From: Pseudomonas sp. Root562
GTDB taxonomy: Bacteria; Pseudomonadota; Gammaproteobacteria; Pseudomonadales; Pseudomonadaceae
Direction of reading: 5' to 3'
DNA: 64,000 nt
Assembly: GCF_001427125.1 (NCBI RefSeq)
Contig: NZ_LMGK01000026.1
Coordinates: forward strand, 168,913 to 232,912
The position numbers and the translations under genes were made by a program. Each line of letters starts with the position of its first letter. Within the stretch, counting starts at the first letter, position 1. Positions 43,325-51,520 of this stretch are shown piece by piece. Below the pieces are notes generated by a model. The model was not told the DNA's origin and made no database searches. It worked only from the letters and a program-made list of their open reading frames with translations.

Positions 43325-43469
43325 ATGGAAGGAGGCGGTGTCGACCGATCGTCGCCATGCATTCAAAAGACTAGTGGGCGCAGGAGAATGGCTCGGCTGG
43401 ATGTATTTCAAGGAATTAGGAGAGGCAGGAGCGCGGTGGCACACAGTCTGCATGACTGCTCGTTCATAT

Positions 43470-43498
43470 TTTGACGGGCAAGTTGTATACAACTCTAT
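43470..43498 (+). promoter_or_regulatory. Promoter with operator palindrome inside the spacer, upstream of the NCS2 permease
   Basis: A -35 TTGACG (43470-43475) and a -10-like TCTATA (43493-43498) are separated by 17 bases, and the 14-base perfect palindrome AGTTGTATACAACT (43480-43493) occupies the spacer. TTGTATACAA-type sites are typical GntR-family operators. A repressor bound there would block RNA polymerase. The permease starts 63 bases downstream. Confidence 0.7.
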
Positions 43499-43560
43499 AG
43501 ACATTTGTCCTGAGTCTTGCATACAGTGTGCGCATAACAAAAACCAGGGAACCCCCTAAC

Positions 43561-45078
43561 ATGAAAACGCCCCATGTTTCACACCAACGGCCCGAAGACG
43601 AAAACCTCGGGATCGGCGCGAATATGGCTTACGGCCTGCAACATGTTCTGACCATGTACGGTGGCATCGTCGCGGTGCCTTTGATCATCGGCCAGGCTGC
43701 CGGGCTGTCGCCGGCGGACATCGGTTTGTTGATTGCTGCTTCATTGTTCGCGGGGGGGCTGGCCACGTTGCTGCAAACCCTGGGTCTGCCGTTTTTCGGT
43801 TGTCAGTTGCCGCTGGTACAGGGTGTTTCGTTCTCGGGTGTCGCGACCATGGTGGCGATTGTCAGCAGCGGCGGCGAGGGCGGGTTTCAATCGATTCTGG
43901 GCGCGGTGATAGCGGCGTCCCTGATTGGATTGCTGATAACGCCGGTGTTCTCACGAATCACCAAGTTTTTCCCGCCCCTGGTCACGGGCATTGTGATCAC
44001 CACCATCGGCCTGACGTTGATGCCGGTGGCCGCACGCTGGGCCATGGGCGGTAACAGCCATTCCCCAGAGTTCGGCAGTATGGCCAACATCGGCCTGGCC
44101 GCAATGACGCTGGTGCTGGTGCTGTTGCTGAGCAAGATCGGCAGCGCGACCATCTCCCGTCTCTCGATCCTGCTGGCAATGGTTATCGGTACGGTGGTCG
44201 CGGTGTTCCTGGGCATGGCGGATTTCTCATCCGTCAGCGAGGGTCCGATGTTCGGCTTCCCGACCCCGTTCCATTTCGGCATGCCGACCTTCCACTTCGC
44301 GGCGATCCTGTCGATGTGCATCGTGGTCATGGTGACCTTGGTGGAAACCTCGGCGGATATCCTGGCTGTCGGTGAAATTATCGACACCAAGGTCGACTCC
44401 AAGCGTCTGGGCAATGGCCTGCGCGCTGACATGCTGTCGAGCATGATCGCGCCTATCTTCGGCTCTTTCACCCAAAGCGCCTTCGCCCAGAACGTCGGGC
44501 TGGTGGCGGTGACGGGAATCAAAAGTCGCTACGTGGTGGCCACAGGCGGCCTGTTCCTGGTGATCCTTGGCCTGTTGCCGTTCATGGGGCGGGTCATCGC
44601 CGCCGTGCCGACGTCTGTCCTGGGGGGCGCCGGTATTGTGCTGTTCGGCACCGTGGCAGCCAGCGGCATTCGTACACTGTCCAAAGTCGATTACCGCAAC
44701 AACGTCAACCTGATCATCGTCGCCACTTCCATCGGCTTCGGCATGATCCCGATCGCTGCACCGAACTTCTACGACCACTTCCCAAGCTGGTTCGCCACGA
44801 TCTTCCATTCGGGCATCAGCTCTTCGGCGATCATGGCGATCGTACTCAACCTGACCTTCAACCACCTTACTGCCGGTAACTCCGATCAGCAGTCGGTATT
44901 TGCAGCGGGTACTGAGCGGGTTCTGCGTTATCAGGATCTGGCGGCGCTGCGTGAGGGTGATTACTTCAGCGACGGCAAACTGCACGACTGTGATGGCAAG
45001 GAGATTCCGGTGGTCGAGGCGGACCACGGGCATGGCGAGCCACGGGCAACGCTTGCGAAAGCCAGTGAGCATGTCTGA
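43561..45078 (+). CDS. NCS2 family uracil/xanthine/urate permease
   Basis: 505 residues from ATG 43561 (MKTPHVSHQRPED), with AGGGA upstream. An inner-membrane symporter with about 14 hydrophobic segments: GLQHVLTMYGGIVAVPLIIG, QLPLVQGVSFSG in helix 3, VETSADILAVGEI in helix 8 and GSFTQSAFAQNVGLVAVTGIKSRYV (the NCS2 signature, with Gln-Asn-Val-Gly) in helix 10. The Glu and Asn positions are those of purine (xanthine/urate) members such as XanQ/UacT rather than UraA, but specificity is not certain. A hydrophilic C-terminal tail with several His follows. It stands alone, under its own operator-bearing promoter. Confidence 0.88.
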   Translation: MKTPHVSHQRPEDENLGIGANMAYGLQHVLTMYGGIVAVPLIIGQAAGLSPADIGLLIAASLFAGGLATLLQTLGLPFFGCQLPLVQGVSFSGVATMVAIVSSGGEGGFQSILGAVIAASLIGLLITPVFSRITKFFPPLVTGIVITTIGLTLMPVAARWAMGGNSHSPEFGSMANIGLAAMTLVLVLLLSKIGSATISRLSILLAMVIGTVVAVFLGMADFSSVSEGPMFGFPTPFHFGMPTFHFAAILSMCIVVMVTLVETSADILAVGEIIDTKVDSKRLGNGLRADMLSSMIAPIFGSFTQSAFAQNVGLVAVTGIKSRYVVATGGLFLVILGLLPFMGRVIAAVPTSVLGGAGIVLFGTVAASGIRTLSKVDYRNNVNLIIVATSIGFGMIPIAAPNFYDHFPSWFATIFHSGISSSAIMAIVLNLTFNHLTAGNSDQQSVFAAGTERVLRYQDLAALREGDYFSDGKLHDCDGKEIPVVEADHGHGEPRATLAKASEHV

Positions 45079-45092
45079 CGGTTGAGTGAATG

Positions 45093-45130
45093 AAAAAAGG
45101 CCGATCTGTTGAATGACAGATCGGCCTTTT
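45093..45130. terminator. Bidirectional terminator between the permease and the catabolic operon end
   Basis: Perfect 15-base arms AAAAGGCCGATCTGT/ACAGATCGGCCTTTT with a 6-base loop and flanking A and T tracts; it closes the permease gene (+) and the long minus-strand catabolic unit. Confidence 0.93.
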
Positions 45131-45142
45131 CATTGTCGGTTT

Positions 45143-46375
45143 CTATTGCCCGCTTTGCGTCCAGCGCCCCATCAACGTATTCGACGGCAGTTGTTCATCC
45201 AAGAGCTTTCTCGCCGTTTCCACTCCGGCCACCGGCAGCCCTTCAGGGTTCAACAAGCCGATTTGCACCAGCACGCTGGCTTGGTCCCAGTAGATATGCT
45301 CGTGGTAGAGCTTGTCCCCTCGAAACTTGATCACCCCCAACATCGGAATCTCGACGTACTTTCCGGTCGGAGCCACGTTGGGCAGCATCCAGTCGATTTC
45401 GCTGCTGTGGGTGAAGCACATGATGAATTCATCGACGATCTGCAATGCGCCAATGGTGCGCGAGATAGGGATGAGCTTCATGTCCGCTGGATTGCCGTGG
45501 ACAAAATGGTGTTGGTAGAAACGGCTGAGTTCCTTGGCGCCGACGCCGCCGGTCATGGTGGGAATATGGTTGACGTAGGGCTCGGCGACCATGGTCGCCA
45601 TTGTGGCAGGTACGTCGCGGGTCTCGAACTCGTGGCGGATGTGTTCGTCCCACAGGGCCGACAGATTGAAGTGTGGGCCGATCTCGCGCTTGAGAGCGGC
45701 GATGCTGCGTTCATGGGCCATCAGCGAGGACGGCTTGTCGTAGTGTGAGCTGCCGGCCCGGGCGAAAGCGTGGTCGACGCCTGGGTACACGTAGACTTCG
45801 GCTTTGGCATTGGCTGCCAGGTGCTGGCTGATTTGGGCGCGGGCACTGGCGTCGCAATAGCCATCGTTTTCGGCAAAATGCAGGACCAGCCGGCCCTTGA
45901 GGTTTTCCGATTCGTGCAGCAGGTGCTCGATACCCATGCCGTAGTAGCCGACGGCACAGGCCACGTCGGTGCGCGTTGCAGTCAGCCAGGCCAGTTTGCC
46001 CCCCATGCAGAAGCCGACATAACCCAGGCCCGTGTCTTCGACTTCAGGCAGTGCGCGCAGGGTGTTGAAACTGGCGTCGATGTCATTGACGGCCTTGTCC
46101 ACGTCCAGGCGCTGGAACAGGTCGATGGCCACGGCGAAATCCGCTTCGGTGTAGCCCAGGTCAACGTCCGGTTGCAGGCGCCAGAACAGGTCTGGCACCA
46201 ACGCCACATAGCCTTCCTCGGCATAGAAATCGGCCACTGCGCGCATGTTGGCGTTGATCCCGAAAATCTCCTGGCCGATTACCACGCCGGGGCCTTTGCC
46301 GCTGGCCGGCAAGGCCAGGTAACCGCTGAACGTGGCGCAGCTGTCCGTTGCCCGGATCTCAATCATCTTGCCCAT
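45143..46375 (-). CDS. Dienelactone hydrolase-SnoaL/NTF2 fusion protein
   Basis: 410 residues. Residues 1-240 are a dienelactone-hydrolase domain with the full active set: Glu36 (GQEIFG), Cys123 (GFCMGG), Asp170 (HFAENDG) and His201 (GVDHAFAR). Residues 255-400 form a SnoaL/NTF2-like domain (FYQHHFVHGNPADMKLIPISRTIG, VIKFRGDKLYHEHIYWDQASVLVQIGLL), the fold of small cyclases and cofactor-free enzymes. It is the last gene of the catabolic unit. A likely role is opening or oxidising a lactam/lactone intermediate. In the Acinetobacter iif indole pathway a cofactor-independent enzyme, IifA, makes anthranilate at the last step; whether it shares this architecture must be checked. Confidence 0.85.
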   Translation of the reverse strand: MGKMIEIRATDSCATFSGYLALPASGKGPGVVIGQEIFGINANMRAVADFYAEEGYVALVPDLFWRLQPDVDLGYTEADFAVAIDLFQRLDVDKAVNDIDASFNTLRALPEVEDTGLGYVGFCMGGKLAWLTATRTDVACAVGYYGMGIEHLLHESENLKGRLVLHFAENDGYCDASARAQISQHLAANAKAEVYVYPGVDHAFARAGSSHYDKPSSLMAHERSIAALKREIGPHFNLSALWDEHIRHEFETRDVPATMATMVAEPYVNHIPTMTGGVGAKELSRFYQHHFVHGNPADMKLIPISRTIGALQIVDEFIMCFTHSSEIDWMLPNVAPTGKYVEIPMLGVIKFRGDKLYHEHIYWDQASVLVQIGLLNPEGLPVAGVETARKLLDEQLPSNTLMGRWTQSGQ

Positions 46376-46403
46376 GTCATCTACCTCATTCGGTTATCAG
46401 GAG

Positions 46404-47192
46404 TTATTGGCTGTCACGGTGTTGTTGGAACCACGCGCGCGGCGACACGCCACGGTCTGGTCCGAGAATCGAAAAGCCGCCGTCCACCGGTACATCGACA
46501 CCGGTCATCCAACCGGCACCGGTGCTGCATAGAAAGGCCACGACGCTAGCTATCTCATGGCCGCGACCGATGCGGCCGAGCGGGTGAAAAGGTGCCCCGA
46601 CCCGATCGGCCAGCTGCGGGTCGTTGTCGCTCAGTTCGGCGACGCTGGGCGACCAGGTCCAGGCAGGTGACACACTCAGCACCCGGATTTGTTCCGGAGC
46701 CAGGGTCATTGCCAGGTTTTTTGTCAGTTGCAGGATGCCGGCTTTGGAGGCGGGGTAGAGCGCGCGCCCGGCCGCGCCGAACTTGCCACCGGTGCTGCCG
46801 ATGTTGATCACCACGCCACCGCTGGGCAGATGCACGGCGGCCTTCTGGGTAAAGATCGCCGCCGACACCAGATTGACGTTCAGGGTTTTCAGCCACTGTG
46901 CGCGGTTCGAGGCCAGGCCTTGATCGGCGTACAGGCAAGCGTTATTGACCAGTATGTCGAGCCGGCCGAAACGGGCCAGCGTGGCCGCGATGCACGCGTC
47001 GATGTCCTCGTCGCGCTCCACATCACATGCCGAAAATCCGCAATCGAGTTCCTGCGCCAGTGCCTGGCCACTGTCGGCGTTGCGCCCCACCAGCATCACC
47101 CGTGCACCCTCGGTCGACAGCTGCCGAGCAATGTCCAGGCCCAGACCCTGGGTGCTGCCGGTCACAATCGCCACTTTGCCTTCGAGCATCAT
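46404..47192 (-). CDS. Short-chain dehydrogenase/reductase (probable dihydrodiol dehydrogenase)
   Basis: A 262-residue classical SDR. The cofactor motif TGSTQGLG is at 11-18, NNA at 83-85, Ser133 in INIGSTGG, and Tyr146-X3-Lys150 in YPASK. The C-terminal part has DVPVDGG. It overlaps the isochorismatase-like gene by four bases (ATGA) and is 28 bases before the DLH fusion. Next to a Rieske oxygenase such enzymes normally oxidise the cis-dihydrodiol back to an aromatic or oxo product. In a proposed indole-type pathway it would convert the 2,3-dihydrodiol to 3-hydroxyindolin-2-one. Confidence 0.88.
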   Translation of the reverse strand: MMLEGKVAIVTGSTQGLGLDIARQLSTEGARVMLVGRNADSGQALAQELDCGFSACDVERDEDIDACIAATLARFGRLDILVNNACLYADQGLASNRAQWLKTLNVNLVSAAIFTQKAAVHLPSGGVVINIGSTGGKFGAAGRALYPASKAGILQLTKNLAMTLAPEQIRVLSVSPAWTWSPSVAELSDNDPQLADRVGAPFHPLGRIGRGHEIASVVAFLCSTGAGWMTGVDVPVDGGFSILGPDRGVSPRAWFQQHRDSQ

Positions 47193-47785
47193 GACAAGTC
47201 CTCCAGAGCTTCATTGACCTGACGGATTCGGGCGATCAGCGCCATGCTCGCCAGCGATGCCGCGTGTGCGCCGCTGTCTGCGCTGGCGCAGGCATCCGCT
47301 GCGACCGTCACCTCGAAACCGCAATCCACCGCATGGCGCACCGTACTTTCCACCACCGAGTGGGTCGCCACGCCGGCTATCAAAAGGTGCGAGGGATTGA
47401 ATTGGCGCACCACGGTTTCAAGCGGCGAGCCATAAAACGCATTGATCCGCTGATGGGTGACAACGAACTCACGGCGGCTGTTGAGGGGGGCCAGAGCGCC
47501 GAGGAATTCCGCGCCCCAACTGCCTTCCCGGACGGCGCCAAGGGTGGCGACCGTGCGCAATATCGGCGCGTTCTGGATCAGGTCGGCGTAGTCCGGTCGG
47601 AACGCCACACGCACGTGAACGATTGGCCAGCCCTTGGCGCGTGCGCCGGCGAGCAGTCGGCCGGCAGCGTCGAGCAGCTCAGCACGCACGCCGTCATCGG
47701 CGCCCAGCCCGACCTGAATCTTGCCTTCGGGATGCAATACGTCGTTCTGATAATGCAGGGCGATCAGCATCGGCGCGTTCATCAC
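47189..47785 (-). CDS. Isochorismatase-fold protein lacking all three catalytic residues
   Basis: 198 residues with the cysteine-hydrolase (isochorismatase) fold: LIALHYQNDVLHPEG, VVTHQRINAFYGSPLETVVR and LLIAGVATHSVVESTVRHAVDCGFEVTVAADACAS align end to end with the family. The catalytic Asp is His11 here, the catalytic Lys is His111, and the nucleophilic Cys is Val144. Amidase activity of the usual kind is therefore very unlikely. The cis-Val/Thr segment (VATH) is kept. It overlaps the Rieske beta subunit and the SDR by four bases on each side, so it is fully part of the operon. Two new His could make a metal site or a different chemistry. Function unknown. Confidence 0.85.
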   Translation of the reverse strand: MMNAPMLIALHYQNDVLHPEGKIQVGLGADDGVRAELLDAAGRLLAGARAKGWPIVHVRVAFRPDYADLIQNAPILRTVATLGAVREGSWGAEFLGALAPLNSRREFVVTHQRINAFYGSPLETVVRQFNPSHLLIAGVATHSVVESTVRHAVDCGFEVTVAADACASADSGAHAASLASMALIARIRQVNEALEDLS

Positions 47786-48315
47786 ACGAATACCTCAAGA
47801 TTGGCGAACACATCGTTGCAGTTGATGAGGTCCACGCGCTTGAGCTGGATCTGCCAGCCGCCGCTTTCCCGGGCGGCCAATTTATAGGTGTAGCGACCGG
47901 CGAGCTGGCGTTGCTCCAGACGCCATTCGCTGTACTGGAAGCTGGCGCTGACCACCAGCAGGCCCTGGGCATCTAGACCTTCAACCATCACGTTGCCGAC
48001 CAGGTGCGCGGTTTGCGTCTGCGGTTGCTGCGACCAATTGCGGGCGTTTTCCACGCGGCGGATCCGCACCTCGCGCAGCATGCGGTTTTCCCAGAACAGC
48101 GAGATATGGTCGAACGGGTTGGCTTGCTCGTGCTTGTGCGGCACCCAGTACATGCCGGTGTCGGTGAACAGCTTGTCCCACTCCCAGAAACGCCGCTCAT
48201 CGAGCAGACGTGCCTCTTGGTAAAGAAACTGTTCGAGCTGGCGCAGGGTTTCGACGGGAACCTGGGCGGGAGTCAACTGGCGGGTGTCGACGTCGATTCG
48301 GCGGTCAAGCAGCAT
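47782..48315 (-). CDS. Ring-hydroxylating oxygenase beta subunit (second Rieske system)
   Basis: 177 residues of the aromatic-ring-hydroxylating dioxygenase beta family (SnoaL/NTF2 fold): QLEQFLYQEARLLDERRFWEWDKLFTDTGMYWVPHK, SLFWENRMLREVRIRRVENARNWSQQPQT, then SASFQYSEWRLEQRQLAGRYTYKLA. It is a structural partner of the alpha subunit in an alpha3beta3 complex. The start ATG 48315 overlaps the end of alpha by 11 bases. Distinct from AntB at 57257. Confidence 0.92.
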   Translation of the reverse strand: MLLDRRIDVDTRQLTPAQVPVETLRQLEQFLYQEARLLDERRFWEWDKLFTDTGMYWVPHKHEQANPFDHISLFWENRMLREVRIRRVENARNWSQQPQTQTAHLVGNVMVEGLDAQGLLVVSASFQYSEWRLEQRQLAGRYTYKLAARESGGWQIQLKRVDLINCNDVFANLEVFV

Positions 48316-49636
48316 GGGTGCTCTCCTTGGCGATCAGGGTGGCGGTCATGAACTGTTTCCAGGCGGCGAACTGGTTGCGCATCGGCAGTTCGCTGGTGCC
48401 GTTGGTGGACACTGCTCCGTCTTCCAGCGGCTTATCGGTGCCCGCGTAGCGGTGCATGCTGATCCACTCGCCACCGCGGGTCATGTTGCCTTCCTGACAG
48501 CGGGCATAGACTTCGACGTCGTCGGGCATCACGTTGGAGGAGGGCGAGTTGATGACGTTGGCGTAGGTCAGCGCGCGGTCGAACACGGCATCCGGAGCAC
48601 CCTTGCAGCGGAAGGTCTGGATCTCGACCATGGTCTGGTCCACGGCGATGGGGCGGATGACCCGGAATTGCATGAACACCGTGTGCGGCGATCCGCTGCC
48701 GTAAATCACCGTGTTGTGGCGGTTCATGCCCAGAATTTCCTTGGCGCGCTGCTCGCCGTAGGCTTGGCTCAGGCATTCGAAGTGAGCGCGGGAGACCTCG
48801 TCGCGCTCGGCGGCGGCCGGGTCGAAGATCGCTTCCATGTAGCCGTGGCCGTTGTGGTAGGCGCGCAGTTCGAGTTTTTCCCAGAAGTCGTAGGGTTCGC
48901 CGTTGCCGTCCATGATCAGCAACTCGAAGGGCATTTCACCGATGGCTTCGGCTTCGCCACGCGCCGCGTCTACCGACGATTCGTGGGTCACGCGGGCATG
49001 CATGGTGTCGTGCAGGTTCTCGTAGAACACCTTCCAGTTGGAACGCTGCTGAACACGGAAGATGCCGCCTGCGACCTCGACTTCACCGATCGGTGAGCGG
49101 TCACAGAGGTTGTCGATGGAGGTGATGACGCCGCCCAGGAAAGATTTCAAGTCCGGTCCGAACGCTGCCTGGCTGGCGAACACGAAGCCGCGATAGGTCT
49201 CGACGCGGGCAACGCTGACCATGGAAAAATCCGGGTGCTTGGGGTCGTAGCAAGTGCCTTCGAATCCACTTTTGAGCGGTGCCGACAAATGTTGGCCGTC
49301 GAGTTTGAAGGTCCAGGCGTGGTACGGGCAGCGGAAGAATTTGCCGACACTGCCGTCACCGTCGGCGACCAGTTTGGCGCCCTTGTGCGGGCAGCGGTTG
49401 TACAGCACGCTGACTTGCTGGTTGGCGCCGCGCACCATGATCACGTCCTGATCGCCGATGCGCGTGGTGTGGTAATCGCCGGGGTTTTTCACCTGACTTT
49501 CATGGCCAACGTAGATCCAGGCGTTGCCGTAGATGCGCTCCATTTCCAGCTTGAACAGGGTCGGATCGGTGTAGACGCTCTTGTGTACGCTGTCCTCGCG
49601 AATCAAGGCAGCAATTTGCTCGTTGGTCGGTATCAC
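48305..49636 (-). CDS. Rieske oxygenase alpha subunit (second system)
   Basis: 443 residues from GTG 49636 (VIPTNEQIAALIRE), with GAGGAC at good spacing; a GTG at 49657 is an alternative overlapping the reductase stop. The Rieske 2Fe-2S motif is RCPHKGAKLV (Cys82, His84) and CPYHAW (Cys103, His106). The mononuclear iron site is in NWKVFYENLHDTMHARVTHES (two His, with Asp expected later). It adds O2 to an aromatic ring. It is not AntA-like in the C-terminal half; its relatives include oxygenases from indole-acetic acid (iac/iad) and indole (iif) catabolism, by general resemblance. Substrate unproven. Confidence 0.9.
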   Translation of the reverse strand: MIPTNEQIAALIREDSVHKSVYTDPTLFKLEMERIYGNAWIYVGHESQVKNPGDYHTTRIGDQDVIMVRGANQQVSVLYNRCPHKGAKLVADGDGSVGKFFRCPYHAWTFKLDGQHLSAPLKSGFEGTCYDPKHPDFSMVSVARVETYRGFVFASQAAFGPDLKSFLGGVITSIDNLCDRSPIGEVEVAGGIFRVQQRSNWKVFYENLHDTMHARVTHESSVDAARGEAEAIGEMPFELLIMDGNGEPYDFWEKLELRAYHNGHGYMEAIFDPAAAERDEVSRAHFECLSQAYGEQRAKEILGMNRHNTVIYGSGSPHTVFMQFRVIRPIAVDQTMVEIQTFRCKGAPDAVFDRALTYANVINSPSSNVMPDDVEVYARCQEGNMTRGGEWISMHRYAGTDKPLEDGAVSTNGTSELPMRNQFAAWKQFMTATLIAKESTHAA

Positions 49637-49653
49637 GGGATGTCCTCGGCTTG

Positions 49654-50598
49654 TCACAGATCGAGCACCAGCAGCGCGCTGCTGGCACGGGAGACACAGG
49701 TGCAGAAACTGCCGGTGGCGCGTTCGCGCTCCGACAGGCAGATGTCACGGTGGTCGGGCTGACCGTCGATGACCTGGGCGACGCACACCCCGCAGTCACC
49801 TCGTCGGCAATCGAACATCGGATCCAGGCCGGCCTGGAGCATGGCGTCCAGCACGCTTTGCCCGGCGGCCACCTGCAGGTTCACGCCGCTTTCGCGCAGG
49901 TGCACTTCAAAGCCTTGATCGCCGGCCATTTCCAAAGCGCCGCTGAACAGTTCGTAGTGCAGGTGATCTTCTGCCCAGCCCTGTTCGCGAGCGCAGGCCA
50001 GCACGCTGTTGAGCAGCGCAGTGGGGCCGCAGATATAGAGGTGCAGGCCGGGTCTTGGCGCGGCAAGGATCGCGGCGGCAGGCAAGCGCTTTTGCGGGTC
50101 GCCGCCGCTGATCCAGCAATGGTGGTCGAGGCAGGCGCGAGCTTCTGGCAGATAGGCCATCTGCGTTTCGTCGCGACCGGCGTAATGCAGGGTGAAGGAC
50201 TTGCCCGCTGCTTGCAGTGACCGGGCCATGCTGAGCATCGGCGTGATACCGATGCCCCCGGCGATCAGCAGGGCATGCTCGGTGGCTTCACACAATGGGA
50301 AGTGGTTGCGTGGCGCCTCGGCCAGCAGTTCATCGCCGACCTTGAGCGAGTGCACCCAACGCGATCCACCTGTGCTCGACTCTTCGAGCTGAACGGCGAT
50401 TTCGTAGTGTGCACCATCGGGCAGGTTGACCAGCGAATAGGCTCGGCGTTGAGCGCGACTGCCAGGGACATGCAACTCAAGGTGCGCCCCGGCGGTGAAG
50501 CCGGGCAAAGGCTGGGCGTTGCTGGACACCAGCAGCACGCGGCGGATTCTTGGGGTCAGAGGCTCGATCTGTTGGACCCTGAGCGAGAGGCTGGACAT
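49654..50598 (-). CDS. Vanillate demethylase-type oxidoreductase (FMN/NAD-2Fe-2S reductase)
   Basis: 314 residues from ATG 50598 (MSSLSLRV), with AGGAA upstream. Domain order is flavin domain (FTAGAHLELHVPGS, RRAYSLVN near 53), NAD domain (LLIAGGIGITPMLSMARSL; YICGPTALLNSV) and a C-terminal plant-type ferredoxin (DCRRGDCGVCVAQV...C). This is the class IA phthalate dioxygenase reductase/VanB layout. It supplies electrons to the second Rieske oxygenase, which follows with an 18-base gap. The AntC reductase for AntAB has the opposite domain order, so the two systems do not share a reductase by design. Confidence 0.93.
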   Translation of the reverse strand: MSSLSLRVQQIEPLTPRIRRVLLVSSNAQPLPGFTAGAHLELHVPGSRAQRRAYSLVNLPDGAHYEIAVQLEESSTGGSRWVHSLKVGDELLAEAPRNHFPLCEATEHALLIAGGIGITPMLSMARSLQAAGKSFTLHYAGRDETQMAYLPEARACLDHHCWISGGDPQKRLPAAAILAAPRPGLHLYICGPTALLNSVLACAREQGWAEDHLHYELFSGALEMAGDQGFEVHLRESGVNLQVAAGQSVLDAMLQAGLDPMFDCRRGDCGVCVAQVIDGQPDHRDICLSERERATGSFCTCVSRASSALLVLDL

Positions 50599-50699
50599 AC
50601 GCAATTCCTGTCTGAATTCGTAGCCACTGTATGAAGCCTCAGAGGGTCAAAAAAGCCGCAAACGGCAAACCGGTATCCACTTCTGGCGAGAGTGATTGT

Positions 50700-50722
50700 T
50701 GCAGGAGCGAGGCCCGCTCCTA
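50700..50722. repeat. Single REP half site overlapping a stop codon
   Basis: TGCAGGAGCGAGGCCCGCTCCTA includes the hairpin GGAGCG-AGGCC-CGCTCC and overlaps the TAG stop of the minus-strand alpha/beta hydrolase. It is the only sizeable gap (121 bases) inside the 15-gene run and could weaken transcription there. Confidence 0.75.
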
Positions 50723-51514
50723 CCGGTTCAGGAACTCAAGTAAAACCCGCAAGTGTTCACCCTCAGCCTTCGCCAGATCGTCCAGCACTGCAAAGTGATG
50801 ACACCCTGCAAGCTCGACCAGGCTCACGGCCTGCCCGGCCTCGCGACAGGCACTGGCGTACTCGCGGGAATGGCGTATCAACTCCGGCAACTCATCTGCG
50901 CCCACGGTCAGCAGCAGCGGTGCGCCATCGCCGATCAGCCTTTGCGGGCTATAGCGCTGGATGTCTTCGTCGCTCAGTTGCAGCTTGTCGTTCAGCCAGC
51001 AACGGCTGATGGGTTCCAGCTCCATCAGGCCGCTGATCGGCATGGCCAGGGTCACCAGCGGATGCCGGCGATGCAACGCAGTCAGGTGGCCACCCGCCGA
51101 GTGCCCGCACAGCACCACCTGCTGGCCGATGTTGAAAAATTCGCGATGCGCCAACAGGTAGTCCAGAGCCTTGCCGATCTGGCCGACGATGGTGCCCATG
51201 CTTGCCTCGGGCGCCAGGGTGTACTCCAGCAACCCGACATTGCAGCCGGCCTCGATCAGGCCTTCTGCGATAAAGGCGTAGTCTTCCTTGTCCGAGGCCT
51301 GCCAGTAACCGCCGTGAATGAACAGCAGTGTCGGCGCCCCGGCATTCGCCTGGGCGTACCAGTCGAATCGCTCGCGTATGGCATCGCCATACGCCAGGTC
51401 ACGCTGCCAGGCATGGCGCTTGTAGGTCTGGGCACTGCGTTGACGAAAGCCCTGCATGATCTGTGGAAAATTACCCACGGCGGCGACGTTGTTGTAAGCC
51501 TGATCGAGGTCCAT
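50720..51514 (-). CDS. Alpha/beta hydrolase (arylformamidase-like)
   Basis: A 264-residue alpha/beta hydrolase of the HGG/hormone-sensitive-lipase-like class. FIHGGYWQASDK near 66-77 forms the oxyanion hole, GHSAGGHL near 138 carries the nucleophile Ser, VGADELPELI holds the Asp, and ELAGCHHFAVLDDL the His. The N-terminal MDLDQAYNNVAAVGNFPQIMQGF and the HGGYW resemble bacterial kynurenine formamidase-like hydrolases. In a pathway leading to anthranilate it could split an N-acyl or ester group, for example N-formylanthranilate or an ester/amide conjugate. It starts 6 bases after livF. Confidence 0.78.
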   Translation of the reverse strand: MDLDQAYNNVAAVGNFPQIMQGFRQRSAQTYKRHAWQRDLAYGDAIRERFDWYAQANAGAPTLLFIHGGYWQASDKEDYAFIAEGLIEAGCNVGLLEYTLAPEASMGTIVGQIGKALDYLLAHREFFNIGQQVVLCGHSAGGHLTALHRRHPLVTLAMPISGLMELEPISRCWLNDKLQLSDEDIQRYSPQRLIGDGAPLLLTVGADELPELIRHSREYASACREAGQAVSLVELAGCHHFAVLDDLAKAEGEHLRVLLEFLNR

Positions 51515-51520
51515 GTCCGC

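Noticed and set aside
45143..46375. Plain carboxymethylenebutenolidase for the catechol branch
   Set aside because: The fused SnoaL domain and lack of chlorocatechol or other beta-ketoadipate genes nearby make a standard dienelactone role unlikely.
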